From: Halocaridina rubra
Lineage: Eukaryota > Arthropoda > Malacostraca > Decapoda > Atyidae
DNA length: 64,000 nucleotides
Direction of reading: 5' to 3'
Assembly: GCA_037179515.1 (NCBI GenBank)
Contig: JAXCGZ010013569.1
Coordinates: 1 to 64,000, forward strand
Under the pieces are notes generated by a model that was not told the DNA's origin, made no database searches, and saw nothing but the letters and a program-made list of their open reading frames with translations. Position 1 is the first letter of the stretch, and every line of letters begins with the position of its first letter. Positions 37,046-50,243 of the stretch are shown in pieces. A program made the position numbers and the translations under genes.

Positions 37046-38160
37046 TGGGAGACTTATTAGGAAACTGCAAGCAATGGCTAGAATAGGTGGAAATGTTTTG
37101 GAATGGATAAAAACTTACTTAGAAGGAAGGGAACAGAGGATCAGAGTAAGACACTCAGTGTCTGAATGGATAAGAGTTAGTAGTGGGGTTCCACAGGGTT
37201 CAGTTTTAGGGACACTTTTGTTCCTTGTATATGTAAATGACCTACCAGAGTCTGTAAATTCATTCATGAATATGTTTGCAGATGATGCAAAGATTGTGAA
37301 GAAAGTAAAAACGAGAACAAAGGTAGAGAACTTCAGGAGGATCTAATTAATCTGCATGAGTGGTCAGAAAAGTGGCTAATGAAATTCAGTACTTCAAAAT
37401 GTAAAGTAATGAGAATGGGTACAAGTGCAAGAAGGCCCAAGCTTGATTACTCGGTGGATGGAGTTCAACTTCAAGAGACAGAAAATGGGAGAGATTTAGG
37501 AGTAAACATACTGGCAGATTTGTCTCCAGAAATACATATAAATGGCATAGCAAGGGCAGCATATGTATTCTTATCAAATGTAAGGGTAGCCTTCAGGCAC
37601 ATGGACAAGGAAATGTTCAGAAATATTTATGTAACCTATGTGAGGCCAAAACTCGAATATGCAGCCCCCTTTTGGAATCCACACTTGAAAAAGCACATAG
37701 CTAAGCTTGAATAAGTTCAAAGACATGCCACGAAACTGGTGCCAGAAATACGCAATCTCAGTTATGATGAGAGGCTAAGGGAATTAGACTTACCATCACT
37801 CGAAGCTAGAAGATTGAGGGGGGATATGGTGACAGTCTTTAAATTCCTTCATGGTTATGATAGAGTGGATAGGGATCGATATTTTGATATGGCAGGCTCT
37901 AGAACGAGAGGTCATAGTTTGAAGCTTCGTAAGAAAACTTCTTTGCAGGATGTAAGGAAATACTTTTTCAGTGTAAGAGTAGTTGATAATTTGAATTCGC
38001 TAAGCGAGGAGGTAGTTAATGCTATCTCAATCAATAGTTCTAAGGACAGGTATGATAAGTATCACTAAGTTTAAAATGGAAGCGATCAGGAGACGGGAAG
38101 ATACGAGCTTTGGGCTCTTTTCCGTAAACACAATTAGGTAAGAGCAATTAGATAAGTACA
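37046..38160 (+). mobile_element. Array LINE copy e: second unit of the tandem duplication
   Basis: Frames at 37074-37346, 37379-37714 and 37739-38068 are each offset by exactly 1105 from copy d, with about eight substitutions by eye and no indel. It carries the same deletion and the same TAA. The 3' tail diverges after AATTAGGTAA at 38140 and ends in TACACACACACTCG. Confidence 0.9.
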
Positions 38161-38285
38161 CACACACTCGATAGGGATTAGAACAGACGTAATCAGAATC
38201 TTTCGACTTTTTACTTGTATTTTTGAGTGAATCAGGTATAAAGTATAAATCTTAAACCAAATTTGCCTGAACTGAGATTCTGCAG

Positions 38286-38584
38286 TGTAGTATATAGAGA
38301 TAATGACCTATCATAAACATATTTGCGTATGCCCAATTTTCTCCGTTCAACAGGAGTACTTAATTATAATTAGGTAATTAATGGCTCATTGAAAATTAGT
38401 CTATTCCCATTCCTAATTATTAAATGGGTAGTTAACACTTTTACCTTATATAGTAGAGGTAAAACCTTAAGAGTCTACCCTGTGTTCAGTATGATGTACA
38501 GTGCATTTCCGGAATAAACTAAGTAAGGACTTCAGAGTTTACCTAACCATCTGACAGCAACAGTATGATGTGGTGAATATTACA
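38286..38584 (+). repeat. 5' LTR of gypsy 2
   Basis: 299 bp. Shares CTCCGTTCAACAGGAGTACT, GTGTTCAGTATGATGTACAG and TTTACCTAAC with the right LTR. Differences of about one in eight bases suggest an old insertion. Confidence 0.9.
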
Positions 38585-38586
38585 AC

Positions 38587-38597
38587 TGGCGACGAGG
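38587..38597 (+). promoter_or_regulatory. Primer-binding site of gypsy 2
   Basis: TGGCGACGAGG lies 2 bases after the 5' LTR. The position and the TGG start fit a tRNA 3'-end complement; which tRNA cannot be decided here. Confidence 0.6.
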
Positions 38598-38775
38598 TAA
38601 AGTCAGTAAAGTAACTATCTTGATTCATGGCCGACGTCGGCCACGTTCGCCTGTCTGTGGAGTTATGGTATAGGCTAGCCTGCACATCATGGAGCTTTTC
38701 GGAAATTGAGGTTCCTTCCAAACAGTTGAGTGCCTAGTTATGTGAACTTTTGGCCCATCCTGTGTTTAATTTCTT

Positions 38776-39486
38776 GTGATGATTATGGCCATGGCTCCAG
38801 TACCCAAGATTCCTCACTTTAATCCTGATGAACTTCCGTTTGATAAATATATATCTTTATTTCAAGCCAACCTTGATGTTTATGAGATTACTAATGAGGT
38901 TAAAAAGAAAACCTTTTTGATAATTTCACTTGGCAGTAAAGTGCTTAGTACTTTGAGATATTTGACTGCTCCAGAGCTACCGTCTGATAAAACTTATGAT
39001 GAACTAATTAATTTACTGAAAACAAACTATGTTACCAAGCCCTCATATAACAGAAGTCTTTGTCATTTTCAACGATATGTAAAGAAGTCAAGTGAAATCT
39101 TGACAGAGATGTATGCTGACCTCAAGAGGTTTGCTAAGGATTGTAATTTTCTAACTACTTTTAATGAGAGACTTTGGGACTAACTTTTTATGGCTATTGA
39201 CAGTCAAAGTTATTCTAAATATCCTATGGTAAAACTCTTAAACTTGCAGGTTTAACCTCGGTTTAACTGTAGGACTGAATTGAAATATTAGAGAAGGTTC
39301 ATGTAGGTGAAGATATTCTGGCAGCAAATGTTTCAGTGAGACGCTTCGTCCTCGGTAAACAAATAATTAGATAAAGAAAAGATCCCTTGTAAAAATTGGG
39401 GCTATCCACATCAAAGTGATTTTTGTAAGTTTAAGCACCTGAGCTGTCGTGAATGCAACATAAATCGCCACCTTGAAAGGGTGTGT
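38776..39486 (+). pseudogene. gypsy 2 gag (capsid and zinc-knuckle region)
   Basis: The frame 38776-39183 encodes a typical retrotransposon capsid segment: FNPDELPFDKYISLFQANL, YDELINLLKTNYVTKP and FQRYVKKSSEILTEMYADL. It ends early at TAA (39181). A later frame around 39385-39486 has PCKNWGYPHQSDFC and LSCRECNINRHLERVC, two zinc-knuckle-like motifs, the first with Trp replacing the second Cys. The stop and frame change between them show gag is broken. Confidence 0.75.
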
Positions 39487-39504
39487 TAAGCAAAGCCAAG
39501 TGCT

Positions 39505-42220
39505 GTGTCTCATCGTAGTACTAGGCAAGTTCCCAAGCCCAAATTCAAAAGAGGCTCAATGAGAGTTGATCCACACGAAAGTGAAGAAGATGAGGGTCTG
39601 GCTTCATTGCCAGAAGATAATCAACTGTTAAAACTTGATGAAACAGTTTCCATCAATGCAGTGAATGCTGTATTGAACTACTTTCTGTTGAATGATGTCA
39701 AAGTGCCACTCAAAGTGGACTCGCGTGCTGCAGCTTCTTTGCTAACGGAGGAGTGGTGAAAGAAGGTTGGAGCAGAAATCCAACCTTCTAACAAAAACCT
39801 TCATGATTATGGTGGACATTTTGAGAATGTCAAGATTAAAATCAAGCTTAAAGTATTGTTTAATAAAATTGCTGTTCATCATGTTTTCCATGTTACTTGC
39901 TATGAGCAAAATTATCTGTGTGGCAGAGATTTAATGAATAAATTAGGTATTAAACTAGTTGGTATTGATGACAGCTTGAAGGTTAATAATATTTGTAATA
40001 CTGATTTTGGTGTTATATTGGATAATTATTCAATTAATGAAAATAAGCCAATTTTTGGTGTTGAAGCCAAGATTTATTTGTAGGATAATGCAGTGCCAAA
40101 ATTCATTATAGCAAGGCAAGTTCCCTCAGCACTTAAAGATTCTGTGGAAAGGGCTTTAGATACATTAGTTGATGAAGGCAAAATAGATTCTGCTGCTTTT
40201 AGTGAGTGTGCTGCCCCGATTGTCCTAGTTTGGAAAAATGGGGATATTAGAGTTTGTGTTGATTTCAAGTATCTTAATACTCAAATAAACATTGAAAAAT
40301 ATCTATTGCCCAAATTAGATGAGATGCTTGCTATTATAAATAGTTCTACATATTTTGCTAAAGTCGATCTTGCTTATGTTTATCTTCAATTTCCGGTTTA
40401 TGAATTAGATCAAAATCTTCTTGTAATTTCTACAGAGAAGCGCTTATTTAAATGGAAATGTCTTCCTTTGGCCTGGCTTCTGCCCTAGTAATTTTTCAAA
40501 GATTTATTTCTCAACTGATATGTGATATTGAAGGTATTGTTGTATACCTAGATGATATTTTGGTATGTGCCTCTTCACTTGCTCTTTTGGAGAACAAATT
40601 AAAATTAGTACTTGACAGACTTTCTACTGCTAATGTCAAATTAAATGTAAAAAAGTGTGAATTGGACAAAAGAGTTGTTGAATTTTTGGGTTATGAAATT
40701 TCTGCTAAAGGCTTATCACCTTCCCATATTAAGGTCTGAGCAATCTTAGATACTCCAAAACCAAAAGATTTGTTAGAATTACAATCTTTTCTAGGACTGG
40801 TAACTTACTATGGTAGATTTATTTACAGATTTTCTGATATTATATCACCATTGTATGATTTGGCTAAGAAATATGTTAGCTTTGTGTGGTGTAGAAAATG
40901 TCATATTGCTTTTGATCTAGTTAAGAAATCACTTTGTAGTTCTATGGCTTTATCATGCTTTACTGGCAAGTTTAAGGTGATTCTAGAAGTGTATGCCTCT
41001 CCAACTGGAGTAGGAGCAGTCTTATTGCAAGTTGAAAATGGAACTGAGAAACCAATTGTGTTTGCCAGTAAAAAACTTTCTAGTGCAGAAAAAAAATATT
41101 TCAGACTGACAGGTAAGCACTTGCTATGGTTTTTGGTGTTACAAAATTTAAGTATTCTTTGTTAGGCAGAAATTTTGAATTCAGAATGGACCACAAGCCA
41201 TTACTAAGGTTATTTGGAAAATCAAAATATATTCCTAAAGATTCGAATGTTAGACTACCTAGATGGTCTGTTCTGCTTTGCAGGCTTTTTGTTGATGATG
41301 ATTTACCTACCCAAATACCTGTAGAGTATATTAAACTTATAAAAAAATTTTGAAGCTCTTAGTATTTCTTTTGAAACTGTGCAAGATATACAAAAACTGA
41401 TCCTGTTTTGAAGAAGCTAATGTCATTTGTTAAAATTGGTTGGCCATACAATTGTAATGAATGTAATGAATATGCTCATGTAAAGAATGGCTTGATTGTC
41501 TATGACAATGTGATTCTGTTCAGGAATAGAATCCTAATTCCAACTGAGCTTAGGTCTGAATCTTTAAGTTATCGCATTATGGACATGGTGGTATAGTTGC
41601 AATGAAGGCTGAGGCTAGGCAGAGTGTTTGGTGGCCTAACCTTAATAATGATATTGAAGACATGATAAAATCTTGTCAATTGTGTACCATGAATAACAGT
41701 ATGGTTAAAACACCAATACTGCAATGGAGTTATGTTAGTAAACCATACAGTAGAGAGCACACAGATTATTGTGACTTAGACCATAAAATTTTTCATATTT
41801 TAATGGATGCTTATACTAAATTCATAGATGTTCATGTTGCTCCTTCTGTGATTAGTTTTGAAACTACTGAATTACTAAGAAAGAGCTTTGCAAGTTTTGC
41901 CATTCCTGATGTAATTGTTTCTGACCATGCTGCTAACCTTGTCTCAAATTAAATAAGGGAATTTTATCTAAGAAATGGCATACACTTAATTAACCCATTC
42001 CCCTATCCTCCTGCTTCTAACGGATTGGCCGAGAGGGCCGTAAGAACTTTTCAGGAGAGAATTAAAAAATTGCAAAGTGGAGCTTTGAATACTAAACGTT
42101 GTAGATTTTTGTACACTTACCATAGAACCATTCATAGCATCAGCAAGAAATCTCCGGCTGAACTAATGTTTAATATTTTTAAAATCAAAGAAAGGGAAAG
42201 TGGAGTAAGAAAGTAAAATG
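39505..42220 (+). pseudogene. gypsy 2 pol: protease, RT, RNase H, integrase (degenerate)
   Basis: Protease: VPLKVDSRAAASLL at about 39700-39740, with the active-site Gly changed to Arg. RT: KIDSAAFSECAAPIVLVWKN, VCVDFKYLN and AKVDLAYVYLQFPV in 40093-40488; the YLDDIL box in 40452-40739. RNase H: EVYASPTGVGAVLLQ and KPIVFASKKLSSAEKKYF (40770-41165), DHKPL (about 41190). Integrase: VWWPNLNNDIEDMIKSCQLC (zinc finger), HILMDAYTKFIDV and SDHAANLVSN followed by TAA, then YPPASNGLAERAVRTFQERI (42010-42060). At least five frame breaks. Confidence 0.85.
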
Positions 42221-42751
42221 GTTAAACACATTGAACTACAGGTTAACGAAAAATGTTTTTTGTTGGTCAGGCTGTATTTGCAAAAATATTTTAGTCAAGG
42301 TTCCCCTTGGCTTCCAGCTGTTGTAATGGAAGTAAAAGGAGTAAGGAATTATGTTGTTAGAGTCCCTAGAGATGATGGAGATTTGTAGTGGCGTAGACAT
42401 GCCGATCATTTAAAAGAAAGGTCAAATGTTGATGAAAAATTTCAACTATCAGAAGATCCTGTTGCTAATAATCCTTTGCCTAATGTGTTAGACTATGATT
42501 AAACTAGTAACAACCAAAATAATAATCTTATATCTAATGGAATTTATAAAGAAAATAATAATGAATGCAGTGTTAATAATGATAATCTTGAGTCTTTATC
42601 GAATAGCATGTCTATTGAAAAAATTGTTTGTTCCACACCTGTATCAAATCCACCTGTACCAACTCTTAGAAGGTCTTCCAGAATTTCTAAAACACCTAAT
42701 AGGTATATAACCACGATGTAATATGAAGCAATTGTTCTAAGGGTAGAGGGA

Positions 42752-43058
42752 TGTAGTATATTGAAATAATGACTTATTAAAAACATATTTGCGTACGCCC
42801 AATTGTCTCCGTTCAACAGGAGTACTCAATTACAATTAGGTAATTATTATTAATTGATTGTTGAAAATTAGTCTATTCCCATCCATATATATATTCAACG
42901 GGTAGTTAAGACTACAACCTTTAATAGTAAAGATAAAACTTATAGAGTCTACCATGTGTTCAGTATGATGTACAGTGCATTTCCAGAATAAGCTATGTGA
43001 GGACTTTTAAGTTTACCTAACCAACTGACAGCAATAGTATGATGTGGAGAATATTACA
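42752..43058 (+). repeat. 3' LTR of gypsy 2
   Basis: 307 bp, preceded by the purine tract and ending GAGAATATTACA before the target duplication. Confidence 0.9.
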
Positions 43059-43063
43059 TGTAG

Positions 43064-44094
<1,031 letters not shown>

Positions 44095-45774
44095 CATATC
44101 AGTCCCTAACGCCCCATCCAATGGTCAAGGGAGGCATGGTAGTGGATCTCTGGGGGATATAGGAGGAGGAGGAGTGGCTCTTAGAAGGCTGAAGCAAAAG
44201 TCAAGGAGCTTGAGACCCTTGTAATAAAACTGGATGATAAAATTCGGAACATGGATAAAAAAATATAAGAGAATGAAACACTTAGAGAGGTAATAAGATC
44301 TTTGGAGGAAGCAAACAGGGCACAAGGGGAAGAGCAAAGAAGAACTAGAAAAACAAATAAAGAAGCTGGAAGGAGAAAAGAGTGAACTAGAAACCAGAAT
44401 TTCTAAGCAAGAAGATAACAACAAACAGCTGCATGACAACCTGAATGAAATAAATGTTAATTCACTGCTCTCTTCTGAGAGACGAGATTGCAGCCTGGAA
44501 TGTCCAGATAAAGGAAAACATCGAACAGTTTAGAAAAGAGTTTCAGGAGCTGAATAAGGATCATGAGGCCATGAAAGTTTCCTTTGCAGATGCACTAAAG
44601 GGAATGTGGCAGTAAAAGAAGCTGTGAGGGTGGTGGCACTGGAAAATGTACAAAAGATAGACTATAAAAAAACAGTAATAGAAAAAATGGAAGACATTGT
44701 GAAGAAAAGGGCTAATCCACTGATTACACAGGCACTTCATAAAGAGAAGACAGCGGTAATCTCAGGCATTTGTGAATCCCAGGAGTCAACATGGCACTGG
44801 AGAGACATGAACAAAATAAAGCTAGGGTTTTAGACCTGATAAGGAAGCTTGGAGTAGCATGTGGTCCAGAGGATATTGTAAACATTCACCGATTTGGTAT
44901 ATTCTAGAGAGGGAAAGGAGAGACCAACAAAAGTAACCTTAGAGGGGATGAGCCATTGCTGTTTGATCTAGTATTCACATATAATGTGTTGGATACTGAA
45001 AAAATTGAGAATGAACCACCAATTGGAAAGTGACCACTGTGTGTTGTTGTTGGAATATATCGTCAAAGATGTTCTGCCTGAAAGTAGAGGCACTGAGGAC
45101 ACGTAGAGAAACTATTCGAAATGAGATTACATCATAATGAATGAACTTTTTGCAGTTACTGACTGGAGGACTTTATTTAACAACAAATCTGTAAAAGAAA
45201 TGGACGACATCTTCTGTGAGGAATATGGGAAGATAGTAGATTGTTGCATACCCTCCACCAAAATAGGAGTTATTCATGCCAGAGAGAAATGGTTCAATAA
45301 TGAGTGTAAGAGAACTAAGGAGTGGAGAGACAAATGCTAGAAAAGGCATAGGAGGAGAAAAACCATAAAAGCCTGGCAGACTTATAAAAGAGCAAGAAAT
45401 GATTACCTAAGTAAAAGAAGAGAGGCAGAGAGGGACTATGAAAGAGATATCTCCAGGAGGGCTAAAGAAAATCCCAAGCTTTTCCACAGCTTTATCAGAG
45501 GAAAACTGAAGGTAAAAGAACAGGTTTTAAGGCTAAAGAGAGCGGATGGAAGCATCACTGAGATGGATGAAGAGATCTGCGAAGAAGTGAACAGGGCGAC
45601 TTAGTCAGTATTTACAACAGAAAATACCCAACCCCCTCAGATTGTATAGATAGGAGCTCATGGAACAGTAATAGAAAACACCATCTTTTCTGCCACAGAT
45701 GTATGCAAAGAGCTGATGGAGTTAGATGCCTATAAAGCTACAGGTCTTGATAATATATTCCCTTATGTAATTAA

Positions 45775-46084
45775 TATCTTAACCGGCAATTTTTCTGCAA
45801 AAAGACTTTCATTTTCAGACGAATTTCCCGATGTATAATGCAAACTTCATGGTGATCAAGAGGGTCTACCAGGTGACCTTGGTGGTGGTAATTCTGCTGC
45901 CAACCACTGCCAGATTAAGGAATCTTTGAGTATACTCGTTTTATGCTCAGAAAGGCTCAAAAAAGCCGAACAAACTCGTTTTCAGCTGCTTTTTAAAGGT
46001 TACCTTTTTGGCGAGTTAACTTTTCTAAACAGAATATAACAATTTGGGTAAAAATTAATTATCTCGTCTTTGCTGGTTAAGGGG
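45775..46084. mobile_element. piggyBac-like MITE (310 bp, TTAA target duplication)
   Basis: Flanked by TTAA at 45771-45774 and 46085-46088. Ends are inverted repeats: left TATCTTAACCGGCAA, right (reverse complement) CCCCTTAACCAGCAA. Removing it restores the LINE sequence between codons for PYV and KKCDKS-like text. No coding capacity. TTAA specificity and a CCCT-type end are typical of piggyBac-derived MITEs. Confidence 0.65.
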
Positions 46085-46613
46085 TTAAGAAATGCGATAA
46101 ATCAATATCAGCGGCTCTATGAATCATATTTCAAAAGTTGCTGGAATCAAGGGAGATTCCAAGTTGCTGGAAACATGCGAACATGGTACCTTTCTACAAA
46201 AAGGGAAGGAGGGAGACAGCTCTAAATAAAACACCAGTTTCCTTGACCAGCATAGTTTGCAAATTTATGAGGAAACAACTGAGAAATACAAATACCTTAT
46301 TAGAATTTTAAGATGAGGTAAGCCGAATCTTACAGGAATGATAGGGCTGGGCAGACTGCATAGTCCTAGACTGCATATGATCTGGTCACACATAGAAGAC
46401 TTATTAAGAAGTTGCAAGCAATGCGAGAATATGTGGAAATGTCTTGGAAAGAATAAAAACTTGCTTAGAAGGAAGGCAACAGAGGGTTACAGTAAGACAC
46501 TTAGTGTCTGAATGGAGACGGGAACTTCAAGAGACAGAGGATGAGAGAGATCTAGGAGTAAATATACTGGCAGATTTATCTCCAGAAATACATATAAATG
46601 GCAGCATATGCTT

Positions 46614-49430
46614 TCTCTTGTGGTGCCTCGGCCTGGGCAGGTCGTGACCCGGGACCGGGACAGGCAAAAACTGTCCTAATCAATAAAGGCCCGAGCACGA
46701 GAAAACACCAAGATGAAGGAAAAGAAAAAGGTTAAGGACAAAGCAGAAATGAGGTAATGTCACACAAAGGAAAACAACAGACTGAGAAAACAGTCGAATT
46801 ACAGAGGACCCAAAAATATGGATGACTAGGCCGTGAGATGACGACATATCTGCTTTTTGAAGGATTATAGGTCATAAGAATTAGGAGAGACAGAAGGCAG
46901 AAGCGAGTTCCAGTCAGGATGTAGATGGGAAGAAGCAGTCACTACACCGACTAATCCGCGAGCTACAAATCTCCACACAGTACCTGTGAGATGAGGCCGA
47001 TTGGCGAGTGTTACGCGGCCTCGGCAGTGGGGGAGGGATGCAACTCACCAACTCATCAGAGCAGCAATGGAAGTAGAAGCAATAGAAAACAGAAAGGGAA
47101 GATACCTTACGGCAAAGAGAGAGAGAATACAGATTAGAAGTAAGAGAAGGATTATTAATGAGTCTGACTGCCTTAGATTCAACCCTATCAAGGAGATAAG
47201 TATAAGAAGAAGCACCCCAGATGTGTGAGCAGTATTCTAAGCAGGGACGGATAAGACCTTTGTGCATTTTAAATCACTGTAAAGAGGAAAAGTAATGACG
47301 GAAACGAAACAAAACCCCCAATTTTTTGGATGAAGATTTAGAAATTTGGATTATGTGATTCCTCCAAGACAAGTTAGAGGCTATATGAATTCCTAATATG
47401 TTGATAAAATTAAGAGGGTAAATTCCGTTAGTTTCAAAGACAAAAGGGTTATCAGGAGGAGAAGATAAAGAGATAGCCAGAAACTATATCTTGGCAGCAT
47501 TGAATTTTACTAAATTTTGAGTGCCCCACTAAGATACCCTCTGCAAATAGGAGTTGAGAGTAGAAAAAAGTGATATGAGACTGATTATAAGTAGCAGATG
47601 AAGGTTGTGAAGAAAAGGCAGAGGAAAAGTGAAGGGCAGCATCATCAGCAAAGGCATAAAGAAGAGAGGAAGATAGGGATTGTAGAAGATCACTGATGAA
47701 GAGAAGGAACAGAGTAGGTGAAAGAACAGAGCCCTTTGGAACACCCCTGGTAACAGAGAAAGGGCTAGATGTCACACCATCAACAACTACAGATATAAAA
47801 CGGTCAGAGAGAAAACTGGAAATAAGAGAACAGAATGAAGGGGTAAAGCCTTAGGCAAGGAGTTTGGCCAGCAGAGCCTAGTGCCAGACTCTGTCAAAAG
47901 CCTTAGAGATATCAAGGGCAACGACAAAGGATTCTCCATAGTTCCCTAGAGAAGACGACCATACATGAGTAAGATAGGACAGGAGGTCACCAGTGGATCT
48001 TGTCTTGCGGAGCAAAGTTTCGAAAACTTTAGCAATAGAGGAGGTTAGGGCAATAGGTAGGTAGTTAGAAGGAATAGAGCAGTCATCCTTCTAAGGAACA
48101 GGTTTAACTAGAGCATGCTTCCAAGATGAAAAATAGATACTGGTTGACAGAAGGAGGCGATAAGGATGGCAAAGCATGGGAGCCAGTTCATTTGCAAACT
48201 CCTTAAGGAACCTTGCAGGGATACCATCGGGACCAGATGACTTGTTCGTCTTTAGCGAGCAAAAGATCCCTATGAACTTTGCATGAAGAAAGGATAAGAG
48301 AGGGCATACGGTTAGAGAGGGGTAAAGATTGAGGAACAGGTGCACTGGAAACGCTTATAGAAGAGTTGGCAGAAAAATGAGAGCCAAGGAGAGTGGCTTT
48401 GTCAGTGGGAGAGCAAGCTATAAAACCATCAGAACGAATGAGAGTTACAAAAGTTTTTGGAGAGATTTTTGGCTAAGGACCAGAAGCATTTGTCAGTGGG
48501 ATAGGAGTTAAGGTCATCAATATTCCTTCTTATAAAGGAAGCCTTAGACCTTTGAATCAGAACAGTACAGTGATTCCTAAATACAATAAAAGCTGAGCGA
48601 GTTAAACTGGAAGGAGAGGCTTGGTAAGATCGGTGTACCCGATTCCTGGCCTGGATGGCCATGGAGCAGGCACAGTCAAACCAAGGTTTAGGGGGAGAGA
48701 AAGTTTTCATAGAAGAAGGGATGTACGCCTCCATTCCCGAGGTCATGATCTCGGCAACTTTTACAGCTACCTGATCAGGGTTGCGGAACCAAAAAGCAGT
48801 AGTCATCCCATGGGAAGTCAAAGAGGAAGTTACGCAAATTTTCATGTTGGGTATGCTCAAAATGCTAAAGGCGGCGCTGAGTAAGAGGGATTGGTGGAGG
48901 GGGAGCAAAATTGGAAGAGATTGAGATCATAGAATGGTCATATTTGCCAAGATGGGAAAGCAAAGAATAAGAGTAGTTTAAAGGGTTAGAAGTAAGAAAT
49001 AGGTCAAGAGTGTTTGCAGTATGTTCGTGATGATTAGGAACACGAGTAGGATGTTTGATATTTTGCTCCAGATCATGAGTAATAGAGAAAGCAAGGGCCT
49101 CACTTCCTCCTACATCAGTGTGAGAAGAAATAAGCCACTCACTGTGGTGTACATTGAAGTCTCCAATATAGAGAACTTTGGCATGTGGGTGAGAAAATAG
49201 CAAGGACTCATGGTACGAGGACAGATATTCACAGAAAGACACAAAATTGGTGGAGTTTGGAGAACAGTAGCAAAAGCAAAGGAAGATAGTGGTAGTGGTT
49301 AGATAAGTTTTTAGCCAGGGAACATCAAAGTCAGGAGTTCAAAGTCTAAGAGCCTCGCAATAGGGGTGTTAGTGCTGCAGTAGGCACAGACCTCACCTTT
49401 GAAACAAAAACGAGTATACAGATTATAGTG
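46614..49430 (-). mobile_element. Jockey-like LINE family 2, copy 1 (5'-truncated)
   Basis: A minus-strand element interrupting LINE copy f; flanking f sequence (...CATATGCTTTCT and GAAATG...TTTAT...GTGAGGCC) resumes on both sides. It contains the second half of an AP endonuclease, the RT and a 3' region with CCCGGTCCCGGGTCACGACC. The family is shared with 56025-57499. No clear target duplication. Confidence 0.8.
46914..49300 (-). pseudogene. Family-2 LINE endonuclease/RT polyprotein (broken)
   Basis: Minus strand: endonuclease with VLYIGDFNVHHSEWL and NTLDLFLTSNP, LGKYDHSMI (49242-48900); a linker (48908-48429) with KTFSPPKPWFDCACS; the RT N-terminal TNKSSGPDGIPARFLKEF (about 48265-48195); a degraded motif A near 47910; motif B as GVPKGSVLSPTLFLLFISDL (47750-47690); motif C as YAFADDAALHFSS (about 47660-47620); the C-terminal GLIRPCLEYCSHIWG and ESKAVRLINNPSLTSNL (47267-47100). 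Stops and shifts separate these blocks. Confidence 0.8.
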
Positions 49431-49985
49431 AGAGAAATGGGTCAGAGGAAGCATTTATAGACAGCTGTGAGGCCAAAGCTTGAATATGCAGTCCCCTTTT
49501 GGAATTTCACACATGAAAAAACACATAGTTAAGCAGCAAAAAGTTCAAAGACATGCCACGAAACTGGTGTCAGATATATGCAATCTCAGATATGAGCAGA
49601 GGCTGACGGAATTAGACTTACCATCTATCGAAGCTACAAGAATAAGGGGGAATATGGTGAAGGTTTTTAAATTCCTTCATAGTTATGACAGAGGGGTTAG
49701 GGATCGATAATTTCATATGGCTGGCACAACAACTAAAGGTCATAGTTTGAAGCTTCATAGGAAAACTTCTTTGCAGGATGTAAGGAAGTACTTTTATAGT
49801 GTAAGAATAGTTGATAATTGGAATTTGCAAGCAAGGAGTTAGTTAATGCTAACTCAATCCATAGTTTTATGGACAAATATGATAAGTATCACTAAGTACA
49901 AAAATGGAACTGACCAGGAGACGATGAGTAACGAACATGGGGCTCTTTCCCGTAAACATAATCAGGTAATTTTTTACACACACAT

Positions 49986-50223
49986 ATACACACACACACA
50001 AAGCTTATTTGCAGGATGTAAGGAAGTACTTTTTTAGTGTTAGAGTGGTTGATAATTGGAATTCGCTAATTGAGGAGGTAGCTAATGCTAAGTCAATCCA
50101 TAGTTTTAAGGATAAGTATCAACAAGTACAAAAATGGAACCATCCAGGAGACGGAAAGCTACAATCTTTGGGCTCTTTCTCTTCTCGTAAGCACAATTGG
50201 GTAATCACACACACACACACACA
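49986..50223 (+). mobile_element. Array LINE copy g (3'-end fragment)
   Basis: It starts after the ACACACACACA of copy f with AAGCTT and TTTGCAGGATGTAAGG. It encodes only the last RT residues (RKYFFSVRVVDNWNSL...) and the 3' UTR with a degraded hairpin, ending in a (CA)n tail. A 14-base deletion relative to other copies lies just after AAGCTT. Confidence 0.85.
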
Positions 50224-50243
50224 CAGATGTATGCAAAGCGCTG

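Larger units (their letters stand above)
38286..43058 (+). mobile_element. Ty3/gypsy LTR retrotransposon 2
   Basis: LTRs at 38286-38584 and 42752-43058, beginning TGTAGTATAT and ending GAATATTACA. Flanks TGCAG (38281-38285) and TGTAG (43059-43063) look like a 5-bp target duplication with one change. The likely primer-binding site is TGGCGACGAGG (38587-38597) and the polypurine tract is GGGTAGAGGGA (42741-42751). Internal gag and pol are on the + strand, with stops. It is inserted just downstream of LINE copy e. Confidence 0.9.
44095..49985 (+). mobile_element. Array LINE copy f (most 5'-extended copy), with two insertions
   Basis: It carries the ORF1-like region absent from other copies: a charged, coiled-coil-like stretch (KVKELETLVIKLDDKI, LREVIRSLEEANRAQGEEQ; 44190-44345), then the frame 44606-44833 (EAVRVVALENVQKIDYKKT). 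A deletion joins it to LFDLVFTYN (about 44960). The linker frame 45137-45340 and a long basic stretch (KRARNDYLSKRREAERDYE) follow. The RT is fragmentary. A TTAA-flanked MITE (45775-46084) and a minus-strand Jockey-like LINE (about 46614-49430) interrupt it. The end (49431-49985) has RT C-terminal remains and the CACACA tail. Confidence 0.75.

Noticed and set aside
35941..38150. Copies d and e as two independent LINE insertions
   Set aside because: They share the same inactivating lesions and an exact 1105-base offset, so a DNA duplication is the simpler reading.
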